Counted from the first letter of the stretch, positions 10,535-21,260 are shown. The stretch is 57,601 nt of DNA from Formivibrio sp. (GCA_031291275.1 JARLJJ010000457.1:1-57601), one strand, 5' to 3'. Notes: generated from the sequence alone by a model not told the origin. Made by a program: numbers and translations.

Positions 10535-10878
10535 ACCCCTCCTTTTTCTGGTCGCATACCCCTCAAAAACGGAAGGTATAACCTCCATTTTTAGGTATTA
10601 GGCCATCTTGTTAACAATCCAAGCACCCAACCAGACACGCACCACCGATGGAGGCTACCCCCTTCGATCTCGCCACTACAAGTTTGCCCAATTAGGCGCA
10701 AGCGGTTCTTAACCTGTGGCAAGCGTCAATTTGAATTTAGTTGAGAAAACTATGCATCGCCGTTGTATCGGGTCGAAGCCCCCTGCCATAGCGTTACAGG
10801 GTAACCTCGATCAGTCACCGGTTCACAACTGCGAAGAGGCGTACGGATACGCGTAACATCTTGGCTACGATCCAAGAA
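10535..10878. other. Intergenic region upstream of the diguanylate cyclase
   Basis: About 340 bases between the cyclase start and the valS terminator. No ORF with a ribosome binding site was found. It should carry the cyclase promoter; I found only weak -35/-10 candidates and no riboswitch-like fold that I could recognise. Confidence 0.35.
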
Positions 10879-10904
10879 AAACGGGATCGTTTCCGATCCC
10901 GTTT
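10879..10904 (-). terminator. Intrinsic terminator of valS
   Basis: AAACGGGATCG and CGATCCCGTTT form an 11-bp stem with a 4-base loop; on the minus strand the stem is followed by TTTTTC. It begins 4 bases beyond the valS stop codon. Confidence 0.9.
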
Positions 10905-10907
10905 GGT

Positions 10908-13667
10908 TTACTGCAGCTTTTCCAGCTGAATTCTTAGCTTGCCTATTTTCTCGTCCTGATCCACCAGCATCGCCTTGTCCTTCTCGACCAGATGCGCCGG
11001 CGCCTTGTCGACGTAACCCGGTTTTTCCAGCTTGGCCTTGAGCTTTTCCAGAGCGTCGGCCAACTTGGCGATTTCGCGGGTCAGGCGGGCGGATTCAGCG
11101 GCCTTGTCGATCTCGACCTTGAGCATCAGCCGCGTCTGGCCGGCGACAGCGACCGGTGCATCGTCTTCCGGCAGTTTGCTGACAATATTGGCTTCGGAGA
11201 GCTTGGCCAGCGGCATCAGGTACGGAATGAACTTGGCCAGTTCTGCGCTCCCTTCGAGGAACAATGGCGTTTTCAGCGATGGCGACAGGTTCATCTCGCC
11301 GCGCAGATTACGTGCCGCGAAGGCCAGCGCCTTGAGTTCGTCAACCAGCGCATCGGCTGCCGGGTTGATCTTGGTCAGATCGGCAATCGGGTACGCAGCG
11401 ACCATGATCGACTCGCTGGTCTTGTTGCCGGCCAGCGGCGCAACGACTTGCCAGAGCTCTTCGGTGATAAACGGAATAATCGGGTGCGCCAAACGCAAGA
11501 TGCTTTCCAGCACACGCACCAGCGTGCGGCGCGTGGCGCGCTGCGCGGCTTCCGAACCGTTGTTCAACTGGACTTTGGCCAACTCGATATACCAATCGCA
11601 GTATTCGTTCCAGACAAACTCATAGATCGATTGCGCAGCCAGATCGAAGCGGAAAGTATCCAGTCCCAAGCTGACATCGTGCTCGGCCTGTTGCAGGCGG
11701 CCGATGATCCATTGGTCGGCAAAGCTGTATTCCAGCGGCAATGTTTCGTCCAGGCCAACATCCTTGCCTTCGACATTCATCAGCACATAACGCGTGGCAT
11801 TCCACAGCTTGTTGCAAAAGTTGCGATAGCCCTCGCAACGTTTCTGGTCAAAGTTGATATTGCGCCCCAGAGTGGCAAGGCTGGCAAAGGTGAAGCGAAT
11901 CGCATCGGTGCCATAGGCCGGGATGCCATCGGGGAATTCCTTGCGCGTTTTATCGGCCACCTTAGGTGCACTTTCCGGGCGGCGCAGGCCGGTTGTGCGT
12001 TTATCCAGCAGCGGTTCAAGCGCAATGCCATCGATCAGGTCCACCGGATCGAGCACGTTGCCCTCGGACTTGGACATTTTCTTGCCTTCACCGTCGCGCA
12101 CCAGCCCATGCACATAGACATGCTTGAACGGCACTTCGCCCGTAAAGTGCTTGGTCATCATGATCATCCGGGCCACCCAGAAGAAGATGATGTCAAAGCC
12201 GGTGACCAAGACCGAGGAAGGAAGGAAGGCCTTGAATTCTGGCGTCTTTTCCGGCCAGCCTAGCGTGGAGAATGGCACCAGCGCCGAGCTGAACCAGGTA
12301 TCGAGCACATCGTTTTCACGCGTCAAGGTCTTGCTGCCGGCCTGGGCTTGCGCTTCGGCTTCGCTGCGCGCCACGTAGATCTTGCCGTCTTCGTCGTACC
12401 AGGCCGGAATCTGGTGGCCCCACCACAGCTGGCGACTGATGCACCAGTCCTGGATGTTGTTCAGCCACTGGTTGTAGGTGTTGACCCAGTTTTCCGGCAC
12501 GAACTTCACTTCACCGGTTTCCACGACTTCCAGCGCTTTCTCGGTGATGCTCTTGCCGGTTTCGTCGGCCTTGCTCATCGCCACGAACCACTGGTCGGTC
12601 AGCATCGGCTCGATAATCGCCCCGGTACGGTCGCCGCGCGGCACCATCAACTTGTGCTTCTTGATATCGACCAGCAGATCCAGTGCAGCCAGATCGGCCA
12701 CCACCAGCTTGCGCGCCTCGACCCGGTCCAGGCCACGGTATTTGGCCGGGACATTGTCGTTCACATGCGCGCTGAGCGTGAAGATATTGATCTGCGGCAG
12801 GCCATGACGCTGGCCGACGGCATAATCGTTGAAATCGTGCGCCGGGGTCACTTTCACCACGCCCGTGCCGAATTCCTTGTCCACATAATCGTCGGCAATG
12901 ATCGGAATTTCGCGCTCGCACAGTGGCAGCGCCACGCTTTTGCCAATCAGATGTTGGTAGCGCTCGTCTTCCGGATGCACCATCGCGGCGACGTCGCCGA
13001 GCATGGTTTCCGGGCGCGTGGTGGCGACCACCAGACTACCGCTGCCATCGGCAAGCGGATAGCGGATGTGCCACATGTGGCCATCTTCTTCCTCGCTCAC
13101 CACTTCCAGATCGGAAACAGCGGTGCCGAGCACCGGGTCCCAGTTCACCAGGCGCTTGCCGCGGTAGATTAGGCCCTGTTCATACAAGCGCACGAACACT
13201 TCGGTCACGGCCTTGGAACATTGCGCATCCATGGTGAAGTATTCGCGCGTCCAGTCCACCGACGCACCCATGCGGCGCATTTGGCTGGTAATCGTCGCGC
13301 CGGATTCGGCCTTCCACTCCCACACGCGATCAATAAATGCGGAGCGGCCCATGTCATGGCGATTGATACCCTGCGCCTCGAGCTGGCGCTCAACCACGAT
13401 CTGCGTGGCAATACCGGCATGGTCGGTGCCTGGATTCCACAACGTGTTCTCGCCTTTCATGCGGTGATAGCGCGTCAGGCCATCCATGATGGTCTGGTTA
13501 AAGGCATGGCCCATGTGCAGCGTGCCGGTCACATTCGGCGGCGGCAACTGGATGCAGAAGGAGGTGGCAGCAGCCAGCATGTTGGGCTTGAAGTGACCGG
13601 CGGCTTCCCATTGCGGGTACCAGCGGCGTTCGATATCGGCAGGCTCAAAGCTCTTGGCGAGTTCCAT
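10908..13667 (-). CDS. valS: Valyl-tRNA synthetase
   Basis: A 919-residue class Ia aminoacyl-tRNA synthetase. The start [15 protein letters not shown] contains the HIGH-type signature (HMGH 51-54), and KMSKS sits at 530-534. Between them is the editing (CP1) domain that removes threonine. The anticodon-binding helical domain follows, and the last about 65 residues form the coiled coil typical of ValRS ([32 protein letters not shown] is part of this region, abbreviated here: key pattern KLxxKLxxPGYVxKAP). Full family length; single-gene unit ending in a strong terminator. Confidence 0.98.
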   Translation of the reverse strand: MELAKSFEPADIERRWYPQWEAAGHFKPNMLAAATSFCIQLPPPNVTGTLHMGHAFNQTIMDGLTRYHRMKGENTLWNPGTDHAGIATQIVVERQLEAQGINRHDMGRSAFIDRVWEWKAESGATITSQMRRMGASVDWTREYFTMDAQCSKAVTEVFVRLYEQGLIYRGKRLVNWDPVLGTAVSDLEVVSEEEDGHMWHIRYPLADGSGSLVVATTRPETMLGDVAAMVHPEDERYQHLIGKSVALPLCEREIPIIADDYVDKEFGTGVVKVTPAHDFNDYAVGQRHGLPQINIFTLSAHVNDNVPAKYRGLDRVEARKLVVADLAALDLLVDIKKHKLMVPRGDRTGAIIEPMLTDQWFVAMSKADETGKSITEKALEVVETGEVKFVPENWVNTYNQWLNNIQDWCISRQLWWGHQIPAWYDEDGKIYVARSEAEAQAQAGSKTLTRENDVLDTWFSSALVPFSTLGWPEKTPEFKAFLPSSVLVTGFDIIFFWVARMIMMTKHFTGEVPFKHVYVHGLVRDGEGKKMSKSEGNVLDPVDLIDGIALEPLLDKRTTGLRRPESAPKVADKTRKEFPDGIPAYGTDAIRFTFASLATLGRNINFDQKRCEGYRNFCNKLWNATRYVLMNVEGKDVGLDETLPLEYSFADQWIIGRLQQAEHDVSLGLDTFRFDLAAQSIYEFVWNEYCDWYIELAKVQLNNGSEAAQRATRRTLVRVLESILRLAHPIIPFITEELWQVVAPLAGNKTSESIMVAAYPIADLTKINPAADALVDELKALAFAARNLRGEMNLSPSLKTPLFLEGSAELAKFIPYLMPLAKLSEANIVSKLPEDDAPVAVAGQTRLMLKVEIDKAAESARLTREIAKLADALEKLKAKLEKPGYVDKAPAHLVEKDKAMLVDQDEKIGKLRIQLEKLQ

Positions 13668-13819
13668 AGTGGTCTCGGATCTGAAATTCTGGAAAACCGG
13701 AGATTATACCGACAAGGCAAGGGCTTAGGCGGGATGGTTGCGGTGAAAAGACACGAAGCCGCTTGCCAGAGATAACAAGTCATTATCTGGCACCGGCCTC
13801 GCGCTAGTATTTGAACGTA

Positions 13820-16800
13820 TTACTTCAACACGAATTGCGCTCGCGTTGCCTTGCCGCCTTCTTTTTTCAGTTCGTCCGCAGGCGGATCAAGTCGCGGACG
13901 GAGAATGAACAGCCTCGCCTCATCCACACCCAACTCCTTAAGCGCATCCTTGGCCACCGTAGCGCGCTGCAAACCCAGATTACGCAGGTCATCATCCGTG
14001 ACTGTCGTATTGGCAAGGATCAGCTTTTCCATCTCGGCTGGCGGCAGGCTCTTCTGCAAGCCCACGATATTGCGCGGCTTGGGAAATTTTTCCCGATCGT
14101 AAACCTGCCCAAGTAATCTATTCCGCTCCTCGGGGCCAATGGTCAGTTCCGTCGTGGTATCCACCGATTGCCCTTTGTCGGTCAGTTGGGCCAGTTTACG
14201 GGCCCGGATTTTCTCTTCCAGCTTTGCGCGTTTCAGGCCCTCGCGGTCGGCGTCCGACGCCACCCAGCCGGCGATGTCGAGCTTGAGTGCCGGGCGATCA
14301 TCAAGGGCCTTGGCCAAGTTACCGAGTGCCTCTTTCGCTGCGGCACTTAGCGTGGCGCGCCCTGGCTCGAACTCAACTCGGGAGAAGGTGGCTTGATTGC
14401 CGCCAAACAGCGAACCAAGCGCACTGAATGGTGACGTAATGGCCTTTTCCAGCAAATTGCCGATGACCTGCCAGATGATCTTGCCGATACGGAACTGCGG
14501 GTCGTCGAGCGAGCCTTCGATCGGCAGACTCAAATTGATCTGCCCGCGCCGATCCGTCAGCAACGCCAATGCGAATTTCACCGGTAATTTGGTCGCATCC
14601 GGACTATCGACCTTGTCGCCCAGGGTGAGCTGGTCGAGCGTTAGCTGGTTGCTGGCTTTTAGCTTGTTGTCTTCGATGAAGTAGGACACATCCATCGAGA
14701 GCTTGCCTTTTTCAATACCGTAACCCGCATATTTGGCCGAATAAGTCGACGCGGCCGTCAGTTCATACCCTTTCACCGCCGCCTTGATATCGAGAAAGAT
14801 TTTCTGCGCCAGCGGGTTCAGATTACCGGCAATCGCCACGGGCGCGATGCGATCAACGCTGCCACGCAGATCAAGACTGGCGCGGGCCGTTTCGCTACTG
14901 GAAAGCCCGCCGATCACTCCGCCCATATCCAGCAGATTGGCCGTGAAATTCGGCTGAATAAAATTATCGGTGTAAACGATATTGCCACCCGACAGCGTGA
15001 TCTTGCCGATACTGATCGGGGGCAAAGGGGCTCGCGGTGAAACTGGCGCAGAAGCGATTGCGACGGGTTTAGCCACTGCCGGCACGCTCGTCGCCGGGCT
15101 CGTCGTCACCGAGGTCGCCTGCCCTTCCTTGACCACGATATCCTGCAAGTTCAGCTTCCCTTCCTTGGACAAGATCAATCGCGAGTAAAAATCGGTCAGC
15201 GCAACTTCGCGTAATGCGAGTTTGAGCGGCTCGCTTTGGACATCCACGCCGGTCAAAGCCAGCGAACGCCATTTGAGAAAATCTTCGCCATTGGTCTTAT
15301 CGATGGCATACAGATCATTCACCGAAAAATTACCGCGATAGCGCACGGCCAGTTTAGGCGCGGTAGCAATCTGCGCCTCGCCGCGCGCAGCAAGCCAGAT
15401 ACTGGCCAAGCGGATATTGAGCAAATCGGTGAAATACGGTTGCGTAAACGCTGCGTCGAACTGGCGCAGATCAAGCTGCCATTTGGCGGAGAACGGCGCT
15501 GGCACAAACGGCCCAGCGACCTTGATCAGACCTCGCTTGCCGGATTTGGCAGAAAAATCGAGCTTGGCCGGACTTCCCGGCGCACTGTCGAGATTTTCCA
15601 CCTTCAGTCCGATTTCCGACAAAACCAGCGGCGGCGTGCCACTTTGGCGGTGATCTTCAAGGCGCAACGTTGATTTTTCCAGTGCCAGTTGCATCAGCCT
15701 GACGCGCCAGGACGGCGCATTGATTTTGTTGGCAACAGTCGTATGCCCTGGAGCCGGTGGCAGCAAATTCAGCAGATTGATGCGACCATCCTTGCTCATC
15801 ACAATATTGTTTTCGCTGCCACTGATGTTCAGATTTGCGACATCCACCAGTTGCTTGCCCAGATTGAGTCCAATCCCACTGGCATTCAACGCGGCCAGTT
15901 TCACGCTGGCCTGCTTTTCTCCTGCCAGACGAATTGCCAAATCGCTGATACCAAACGCACCATGGTTGATTTCCAGCACTTGCGGATTGGCGACATAATG
16001 CACATCCAACGCCGTTGAAAGCTGGCCACTGGCAATCTCGCCCACAAAATAAGGCTTCAGATAGGGTGGATAGCGACCGGGCTGCACATGATCCAAGGCA
16101 AGATGACCATCGACGCTGAGTGGCGTTGCCTGAACCTGCAGCGCTGCGTTGAAGTCCTCGCCAAAACCGGTTTTGAAGGCAATCTCAACCTGCGCTGACG
16201 CCTTGGCCGCAGTAGAGAAATGTTTTGCCTTGAGATTGATGGCCTCAATACTGGCGGCATACCCCGGTTTGACTGCCGCATCTTTCCAGTTGATCCGACC
16301 TTCATTCAAGGCAAAATCATTCACTTCGACCAAAGGTTGACTTGCCGTGGCGCTGGCATTCTTGGCCGCAGGCTGGCCGGAGGCAAAGGCGGTCAACCAG
16401 TTGAGTTCACCGCCGGCATTGCGCACAACAGACAAAACCGGCTTATCGATACCGATGTGTTTGATGCGATAACTCTGGAGCAACGGCTCCAGATTCCCCA
16501 GATCTATCTGGACCGAGGGCAACGTCAGGAGCGGTTCACCGCGAAAATCCATCCGCCCATCCGTCAATCCCAGCTTGCCCTGAATCAATAATCTGGGCTG
16601 ATCCTTCTCTTCGCGAAACACCACATCCACCTGACCGGACAAGCTACCGCTAGGCAAATTCACCTCTTTTGGCAAGGGAACGTACGCCAGATATTGCGGC
16701 AAGCTAAGCTGATTCAGCTGCAGCGAAAGTCGGGTTTCGCGACTATCCTTGAAAGGCTTGGATTGACCGGTCAGTTTGAATCCGGAGCCGTTGAGCTTTC

Positions 16801-17404
16801 CAGACAATCCCGGCTGGATATATTCATCCAACCGATAAGGCAAGGTCGAAACAAACGGCAAGGCCAGTTGCAGCTCACTGATCCGCTGTTGAGCGTGCAG
16901 AAGTTGGTCATCAAAATCAACACTGCCGCCAGTAATACGAATATTGTTGAGCGAGAAACGCGGCAGAGGGGCGGGATTCTGGGCGGGGGCCTTGGACTGG
17001 CCATCGAGCAAATCCGAAAAGTTGTACCGGTCCGCGCTCAAGCGCACGATATGCACACGGGGCGATTCCAGCGTAATTTCGCGCAATACCGGTCCGCGCC
17101 GCCACAAGCTGGCGAGTTCGGCATCGACGGTCAGTGACGCAAACTGGAACAGCGTACCCTCTTTTTCATTGACGGCGACACGGTACAAGGTCACCCGAAA
17201 CAGGAAGGGATTGATATCGATCTTGCCGATACTGACCTGTCGATGCAATGCGGCTCCGGCCTTTTTTTCCAGCCAGGGTCGTAACAAGGCGGGCAACGCA
17301 AAAAATCCAAACAGCCCATAGACCAGCATCATGGCGACAAAGACCAGCACACCCGTGCGGACGCGTTTGGGCACTGAACGAGGGAATGGGCGTACAAAGC
17401 GCAT
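13820..17404 (-). CDS. AsmA-like DUF748 protein, 1194 residues
   Basis: A very large envelope protein. One N-terminal transmembrane helix (VLVFVAMMLVYGLFGFFALPALL) is followed by more than 1000 residues of repetitive beta-rich sequence, including LDFSAKSGKRGLIKVAG and repeated LSGKLNGSGFKL-type strands. This matches the DUF748/AsmA superfamily, whose members are thought to form bridge-like grooves carrying lipid between the membranes. The C-terminal 150 residues (VEFEPGRATLSAAAKEALGNLAK onward in pattern) look OmpA-like and could touch peptidoglycan. The open frame reaches 17542, but ATG 17404 has GGAG 8 bases upstream and places the helix correctly. Function is inferred from the superfamily. 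Confidence 0.85.
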   Translation of the reverse strand: MRFVRPFPRSVPKRVRTGVLVFVAMMLVYGLFGFFALPALLRPWLEKKAGAALHRQVSIGKIDINPFLFRVTLYRVAVNEKEGTLFQFASLTVDAELASLWRRGPVLREITLESPRVHIVRLSADRYNFSDLLDGQSKAPAQNPAPLPRFSLNNIRITGGSVDFDDQLLHAQQRISELQLALPFVSTLPYRLDEYIQPGLSGKLNGSGFKLTGQSKPFKDSRETRLSLQLNQLSLPQYLAYVPLPKEVNLPSGSLSGQVDVVFREEKDQPRLLIQGKLGLTDGRMDFRGEPLLTLPSVQIDLGNLEPLLQSYRIKHIGIDKPVLSVVRNAGGELNWLTAFASGQPAAKNASATASQPLVEVNDFALNEGRINWKDAAVKPGYAASIEAINLKAKHFSTAAKASAQVEIAFKTGFGEDFNAALQVQATPLSVDGHLALDHVQPGRYPPYLKPYFVGEIASGQLSTALDVHYVANPQVLEINHGAFGISDLAIRLAGEKQASVKLAALNASGIGLNLGKQLVDVANLNISGSENNIVMSKDGRINLLNLLPPAPGHTTVANKINAPSWRVRLMQLALEKSTLRLEDHRQSGTPPLVLSEIGLKVENLDSAPGSPAKLDFSAKSGKRGLIKVAGPFVPAPFSAKWQLDLRQFDAAFTQPYFTDLLNIRLASIWLAARGEAQIATAPKLAVRYRGNFSVNDLYAIDKTNGEDFLKWRSLALTGVDVQSEPLKLALREVALTDFYSRLILSKEGKLNLQDIVVKEGQATSVTTSPATSVPAVAKPVAIASAPVSPRAPLPPISIGKITLSGGNIVYTDNFIQPNFTANLLDMGGVIGGLSSSETARASLDLRGSVDRIAPVAIAGNLNPLAQKIFLDIKAAVKGYELTAASTYSAKYAGYGIEKGKLSMDVSYFIEDNKLKASNQLTLDQLTLGDKVDSPDATKLPVKFALALLTDRRGQINLSLPIEGSLDDPQFRIGKIIWQVIGNLLEKAITSPFSALGSLFGGNQATFSRVEFEPGRATLSAAAKEALGNLAKALDDRPALKLDIAGWVASDADREGLKRAKLEEKIRARKLAQLTDKGQSVDTTTELTIGPEERNRLLGQVYDREKFPKPRNIVGLQKSLPPAEMEKLILANTTVTDDDLRNLGLQRATVAKDALKELGVDEARLFILRPRLDPPADELKKEGGKATRAQFVLK

Positions 17405-17582
17405 CGAGCTGCTCCAGACGTAAGAAATGACTTCGCTACCGTTCCAGTTTAGCAGGCTAGCGCCAATCGCCCAGCCATACTCTGGGTTATAAGCCAGAAA
17501 TCCTTTCCCGGTCTGGCTTGGCGCGGTTAGAATCAAAGACAACCACTCTTTTTACGGGTGGTGACATTTCAGGATACTCAGC

Positions 17583-18731
17583 GTGGCTTTTTCGTTTTTC
17601 AAAAAGAAAGATTCAGACTTTGATCCGGGGGTCAAATCGCCGCCCGCGGCAGAAACGCGCCAGGAGGCTTCCCCGCAATTCGATTCAAACCAGGACGTCT
17701 GCGCCGGAATTGAGGTCAGCTCCGGGGACAGCCTACTCTCGGCTGCCGAAGAAGAAGCCGCCATCATGCACGCCAACGGCAGCAGTCGTGCTGCGATCCC
17801 GATCATGCAGAGTGCAGTGCAGGAAACGCATGGTCAGCGCCGCTTGGAAACCTGGCTGATGCTGTTCGAACTCTACCAGCAGCAGAATGATCGCACCGCC
17901 TACGAAAACCTCGGCCTGGAATTTGTCCTGGAATTCGAAAAAACGCCCCCTACCTGGTGCGAACGCAAGCGCCTGCAGGCCAAGCCAATAGCCGCAGCCA
18001 ACAACATCTGTACCTTCGGTGCGCAACTCACCAGTGCCACTCTGGAAAAAGAGTTGGCCCCCTTGCGCACATCGGCCACACGTCTTGATCCGCCTCGGCT
18101 CGACTTCAGTCGTGTCAAGGAAATCGATTCCATGGCAGCCGCCGAGATCCTGTCGCTTTGGCATCTTTCGCGCAAAGCTGCCACGCCAAGGCCGATTGCT
18201 GGCGGCCAAGGCTTTGCCAAGCTACTCGCTGAAAAAATTGAAACCGGCCGTCGCATTCATGCGGAAGCCCCGTTCTGGCTGTTACTGATCGAAGTCCATC
18301 AGGCGTTGGGGCTTCAGGAAGAGTTCGATAATTTAGCTGTCGAATACGCAATCACCTTCGAAGTATCCCCGCCCTCTTGGGATGCTCGTCTTGCGCCAAA
18401 AACAAAAGACCTTGCCGCAGATATCGAGGAGTCCAGTCCGGAACCCGCACATGAAGGTTTGCTGTTGCCGGGTGAAATCACCAGCCAGCATCCACAAGGA
18501 CTGGCGGAAATTCGCAGCTATGCGAAAGAAAGCACCCATGAAATAGTGCTGGATTTCACCTACGTCGATCGAGTGGACTTTGAAACAGCCGGCCAGTTTC
18601 TCAACCTCTTCATGGAGCTCCTGCAACAGGGCCGCAGCGTGCGCATTGTGCAGGTTAATGAATTGGTCCTCGCCTTGCTCCGACTGATGGGCATTGCGGA
18701 ACTTGTCACGCTTGAACGTCGCAAGGCCTGA
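17583..18731 (+). CDS. Protein with two tandem helical-plus-STAS-like units
   Basis: A 382-residue soluble protein starting at a GTG. It contains an internal duplication. Unit A runs from about residue 52 to 225 and unit B from about 226 to 378. In each, a helical segment (FELYQQQNDRTAYENLGLEF and IEVHQALGLQEEFDNLAVEY) leads to a matching hinge (FEKTPPTW and FEVSPPSW), then a STAS-like strand (LDFSRVKEIDSMAAAEIL and LDFTYVDRVDFETAGQFL). STAS domains usually act in anti-sigma or phospho-relay switching; here no kinase or phosphatase lies nearby. The usual phosphorylatable Ser/Thr is not certain in either unit. It ends 35 bases before birA. Role unknown. Confidence 0.75.
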   Translation: MAFSFFKKKDSDFDPGVKSPPAAETRQEASPQFDSNQDVCAGIEVSSGDSLLSAAEEEAAIMHANGSSRAAIPIMQSAVQETHGQRRLETWLMLFELYQQQNDRTAYENLGLEFVLEFEKTPPTWCERKRLQAKPIAAANNICTFGAQLTSATLEKELAPLRTSATRLDPPRLDFSRVKEIDSMAAAEILSLWHLSRKAATPRPIAGGQGFAKLLAEKIETGRRIHAEAPFWLLLIEVHQALGLQEEFDNLAVEYAITFEVSPPSWDARLAPKTKDLAADIEESSPEPAHEGLLLPGEITSQHPQGLAEIRSYAKESTHEIVLDFTYVDRVDFETAGQFLNLFMELLQQGRSVRIVQVNELVLALLRLMGIAELVTLERRKA

Positions 18732-18756
18732 TGTCCGCGGATTGGCCTGCTACAAT
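18728..18756 (+). promoter_or_regulatory. Possible promoter immediately ahead of birA
   Basis: TACAAT (18751-18756) is a near-consensus -10 box; the -35 position 17 bases before holds CTGATG, a weak match. Transcription would begin about 18763, almost at the birA ATG (18766), implying a leaderless or nearly leaderless message. No ribosome binding site is visible before that ATG. Confidence 0.4.
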
Positions 18757-18765
18757 CGCGTCACC

Positions 18766-19722
18766 ATGTCCAAACTCATCCCCTTTCTGCGCCATCTTGA
18801 CGCGGACCACTTCACTTCTGGCGAAGAGATCGCCGAGCGCCTGGGCATTTCGCGCGCCAGCGTTTCCACCGCGCTTTCGCATGCCGAAGAATACGGCATC
18901 ACCATTGAACGCCGGCATGGCCTGGGCTACCGCCTGAATCGGCCGATTGAATGGCTCGATGAGCGGGCCATTCGCGCCGAATTAGCCCCCGCATCCACAT
19001 TTATCCTGGAGGTCGTCGATCAGAGTGAATCTACCAACCGCGCGCTGCTGGCCGCACCGCAACACGGTCGGGTGTTGGTGGCGGAATGGCAAAGCGGTGG
19101 GCGCGGGCGCATGGGACGCAAATGGCAGGGAATCCTCGGCGGTAGCCTGATGTTTTCGCTGGTCTGGTCTTTTCCCCATGGTCCGGCGCAACTCGCAGGA
19201 CTGCCACTCGCCGTGGGCGCGGCCCTGGCTCGAGCCATTGACGCCGCCGGGGTACGCGACATCGGCCTGAAATGGCCCAATGATCTGCTCCTGCCAACGG
19301 GCAAAGCTGGCGGCATTCTGATCGAGATGCAAGGTGACGCACTTGGCCCGGCGCAGGTGGTCATCGGGGTCGGCTTAAACCTCTACTTGCCGGAAGGACT
19401 GGATCCACTCGACCAGCCCATTGCCGCACTGGAAAAGCATGGCTTGCACCTTGGCCGCAATGCCTTGCTCGGCCACATTCTTGCCGAGCTAGAACGTACC
19501 TTGCCACGCTTTGCCGCAGAAGGCTTCGCTCCGCTGCGTAGCGAATGGGAAGCCCATCACGCCTGGCACCAGCAAGCGGCACAAGTGCACATGCCCGATG
19601 GCCAAACCCTGCAAGGCATTATTTTGGGGGTCAGTGACGAAGGCGCGCTACGCCTGCAAGTTGAGGGACAACTCCGATTGATCCACAGCGGCGACGTCAG
19701 TTTGCGCAGGTACACCGCATGA
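18766..19722 (+). CDS. birA: Biotin-protein ligase / biotin operon repressor
   Basis: A 318-residue bifunctional BirA. The N-terminal winged helix (LRHLDADHFTSGEEIAERLG, about 7-60) makes it a candidate repressor of biotin genes. The ligase core shows the biotinyl-AMP loop GRGRMGRKW and the KWPNDLL substrate motif. It attaches biotin to acetyl-CoA carboxylase carrier protein. The frame extends upstream into the STAS gene; MSKLIPFLRHLD is chosen as the family-like start, although it lacks a ribosome binding site. It overlaps coaX by four bases (ATGA), so the two are translationally coupled. Confidence 0.95.
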   Translation: MSKLIPFLRHLDADHFTSGEEIAERLGISRASVSTALSHAEEYGITIERRHGLGYRLNRPIEWLDERAIRAELAPASTFILEVVDQSESTNRALLAAPQHGRVLVAEWQSGGRGRMGRKWQGILGGSLMFSLVWSFPHGPAQLAGLPLAVGAALARAIDAAGVRDIGLKWPNDLLLPTGKAGGILIEMQGDALGPAQVVIGVGLNLYLPEGLDPLDQPIAALEKHGLHLGRNALLGHILAELERTLPRFAAEGFAPLRSEWEAHHAWHQQAAQVHMPDGQTLQGIILGVSDEGALRLQVEGQLRLIHSGDVSLRRYTA

Positions 19723-20459
19723 TCCTGCTGCTGGATCTGGGCAATAGCCGTATCAAATGGGCCTTGGCCGACCATGGCGCGTTTCTGGTCAGCGGTGTCG
19801 TCCAGGATCCTGCGGATTTAGCGTCAGCGTGGGAAGGGCTGCCCGCGGCAAGCCGCGCACTGGGTTGCTCGGTCAGCTCCCCGGAAATTCAGGCTGGCGT
19901 TGCTGCGCAAATTGCACTGCGGTGGCAAATCACGGTGGAATGGCTGCAGGTCTTGAGCCGGCAGGCTGGCGTGCGTAATCGCTATGATGAACCGGCACGG
20001 CTCGGCGCCGACCGCTGGGCAGCGCTGCTTGGTGCTCGGGCACGCGTTCCGGACAGGGCGCTGGTGGTAGTTTCGGCCGGCACGGCGCTGGTGGTGGATG
20101 CCCTGACCGCCGATGGGGATTTCCTCGGCGGCATGATCCTGCCCGGCTATCGCCTGATGAAACAGGCACTGGCCAGCGGCACTGCACGCTTGCCGGTGGC
20201 CAACGGCCACTTCGTGCCATTTCCGACATCAACCGATGACGCGATTGAAACCGGCTGCCTCAGCGCGTTAAGCGGAGCAATCAGCGCCATGGCTGAGCGT
20301 CTTGCCAGCGCCGGCCAGCACCCGATCCAAATCCTGATCAGCGGGGGAGATGCTTCGCTGCTGCAACCACTACTCAACGGCCAGATAGCTATTATGGATA
20401 ATCTGGCCCTGTCCGGCTTACTCACCGTGGCGACAATTCACGAAGGAAATCCGCAATGA
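19719..20459 (+). CDS. coaX: Type III pantothenate kinase
   Basis: A 246-residue CoaX that phosphorylates pantothenate in the first step of coenzyme A synthesis. MILLLDLGNSRIKWAL carries the phosphate-binding DxGNxxxK motif, and GADRWAALLGA and SAGTALVVDAL are the second and third family motifs. Type III kinases are insensitive to CoA feedback. The gene overlaps birA at its start and the SPOR gene at its end by ATGA, forming a tight birA-coaX-SPOR operon common in betaproteobacteria. Confidence 0.95.
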   Translation: MILLLDLGNSRIKWALADHGAFLVSGVVQDPADLASAWEGLPAASRALGCSVSSPEIQAGVAAQIALRWQITVEWLQVLSRQAGVRNRYDEPARLGADRWAALLGARARVPDRALVVVSAGTALVVDALTADGDFLGGMILPGYRLMKQALASGTARLPVANGHFVPFPTSTDDAIETGCLSALSGAISAMAERLASAGQHPIQILISGGDASLLQPLLNGQIAIMDNLALSGLLTVATIHEGNPQ

Positions 20460-21166
20460 AGTGGCTCTTCTTTGTTTTCCTGATCATCAATGCCCTGGTA
20501 TTCAGTCTGATCAACTTTGGCAGCAGCACTAGCGCCGTTGATCCACGCAGTCGCGAGATCAACGCCAGCCAGGTTCAAATCGTCACTGGCCAGCTCAACG
20601 CAGCGAAACCCGTTGCATCTGCCGTACACGCTTCCGCCCCCGCTGCATCTGTGCCCGCCACAGTAAAACCAGAAGCACCGCAGGCAGCAGCTTCCCCAGT
20701 GGCCAGCAAACTGGCTTGCCTGCGCTGGAGCGGTTTCTCCAGCGAGCAAGCCAACAGCGCCCGCGCCCGCATCAAAGCGCTGGGCTTGAATGCCAGTGAG
20801 AGCATGAGTGCAGAAAATGCCAAAGCTTGGGTCTACATTCCCCCACTGGAAAATCTGGATGCCGCGCGCAAGCGGGCCAAACAAGTAGCCGACATGGGCA
20901 TCGACGATTACTTCGTGGTTAATAATGGCAGCAAGTGGCAAAACGCCGTATCTCTGGGTATTTTCAGTTCACGCGAAGCCGCAGACCGTCGCTTGGCCGA
21001 ACTCCGGGCCAAGGGAGTGCGCTCGGCCGTGGTCCGCGACAAAGCGGATACGCTCAAGCCAGTCACCTTCATTCTGCGCAATGTTTCGGCAGAGAACCGG
21101 CAAAAACTGGAAAGCGCAGGAAACCCGTTTCGCGGGATAGAGTTGCGTGAAATCAGTTGTATTTGA
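20456..21166 (+). CDS. SPOR-domain protein with N-terminal membrane anchor
   Basis: A 236-residue protein. An N-terminal helix (LFFVFLIINALVFSLINF) anchors it in the inner membrane, an Ala/Pro/Val-rich linker follows, and the C-terminal half carries a SPOR-like fold (YFVVNNGSKWQNAVSLGIF followed by SREAADRRLAELRAKG). SPOR domains bind denuded peptidoglycan at division sites. It starts with an ATGA overlap on coaX. The linker sequence is low-complexity, as is common. Specific role is not known. Confidence 0.85.
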   Translation: MKWLFFVFLIINALVFSLINFGSSTSAVDPRSREINASQVQIVTGQLNAAKPVASAVHASAPAASVPATVKPEAPQAAASPVASKLACLRWSGFSSEQANSARARIKALGLNASESMSAENAKAWVYIPPLENLDAARKRAKQVADMGIDDYFVVNNGSKWQNAVSLGIFSSREAADRRLAELRAKGVRSAVVRDKADTLKPVTFILRNVSAENRQKLESAGNPFRGIELREISCI

Positions 21167-21260
21167 ATGATTGACCAAAGAGGCCATGACCAAAACAGCC
21201 GGTCATCCGAGTCGATCCATTATCGTGGACGAACCAACGGTTCTGGCCTACTAAAATCAT

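Noticed and set aside
10992-12263. 423-codon open frame on the plus strand
   Set aside because: It is fully antisense to valS, has no ribosome binding site, and its protein has no recognisable domain; it reflects the codon bias of valS.
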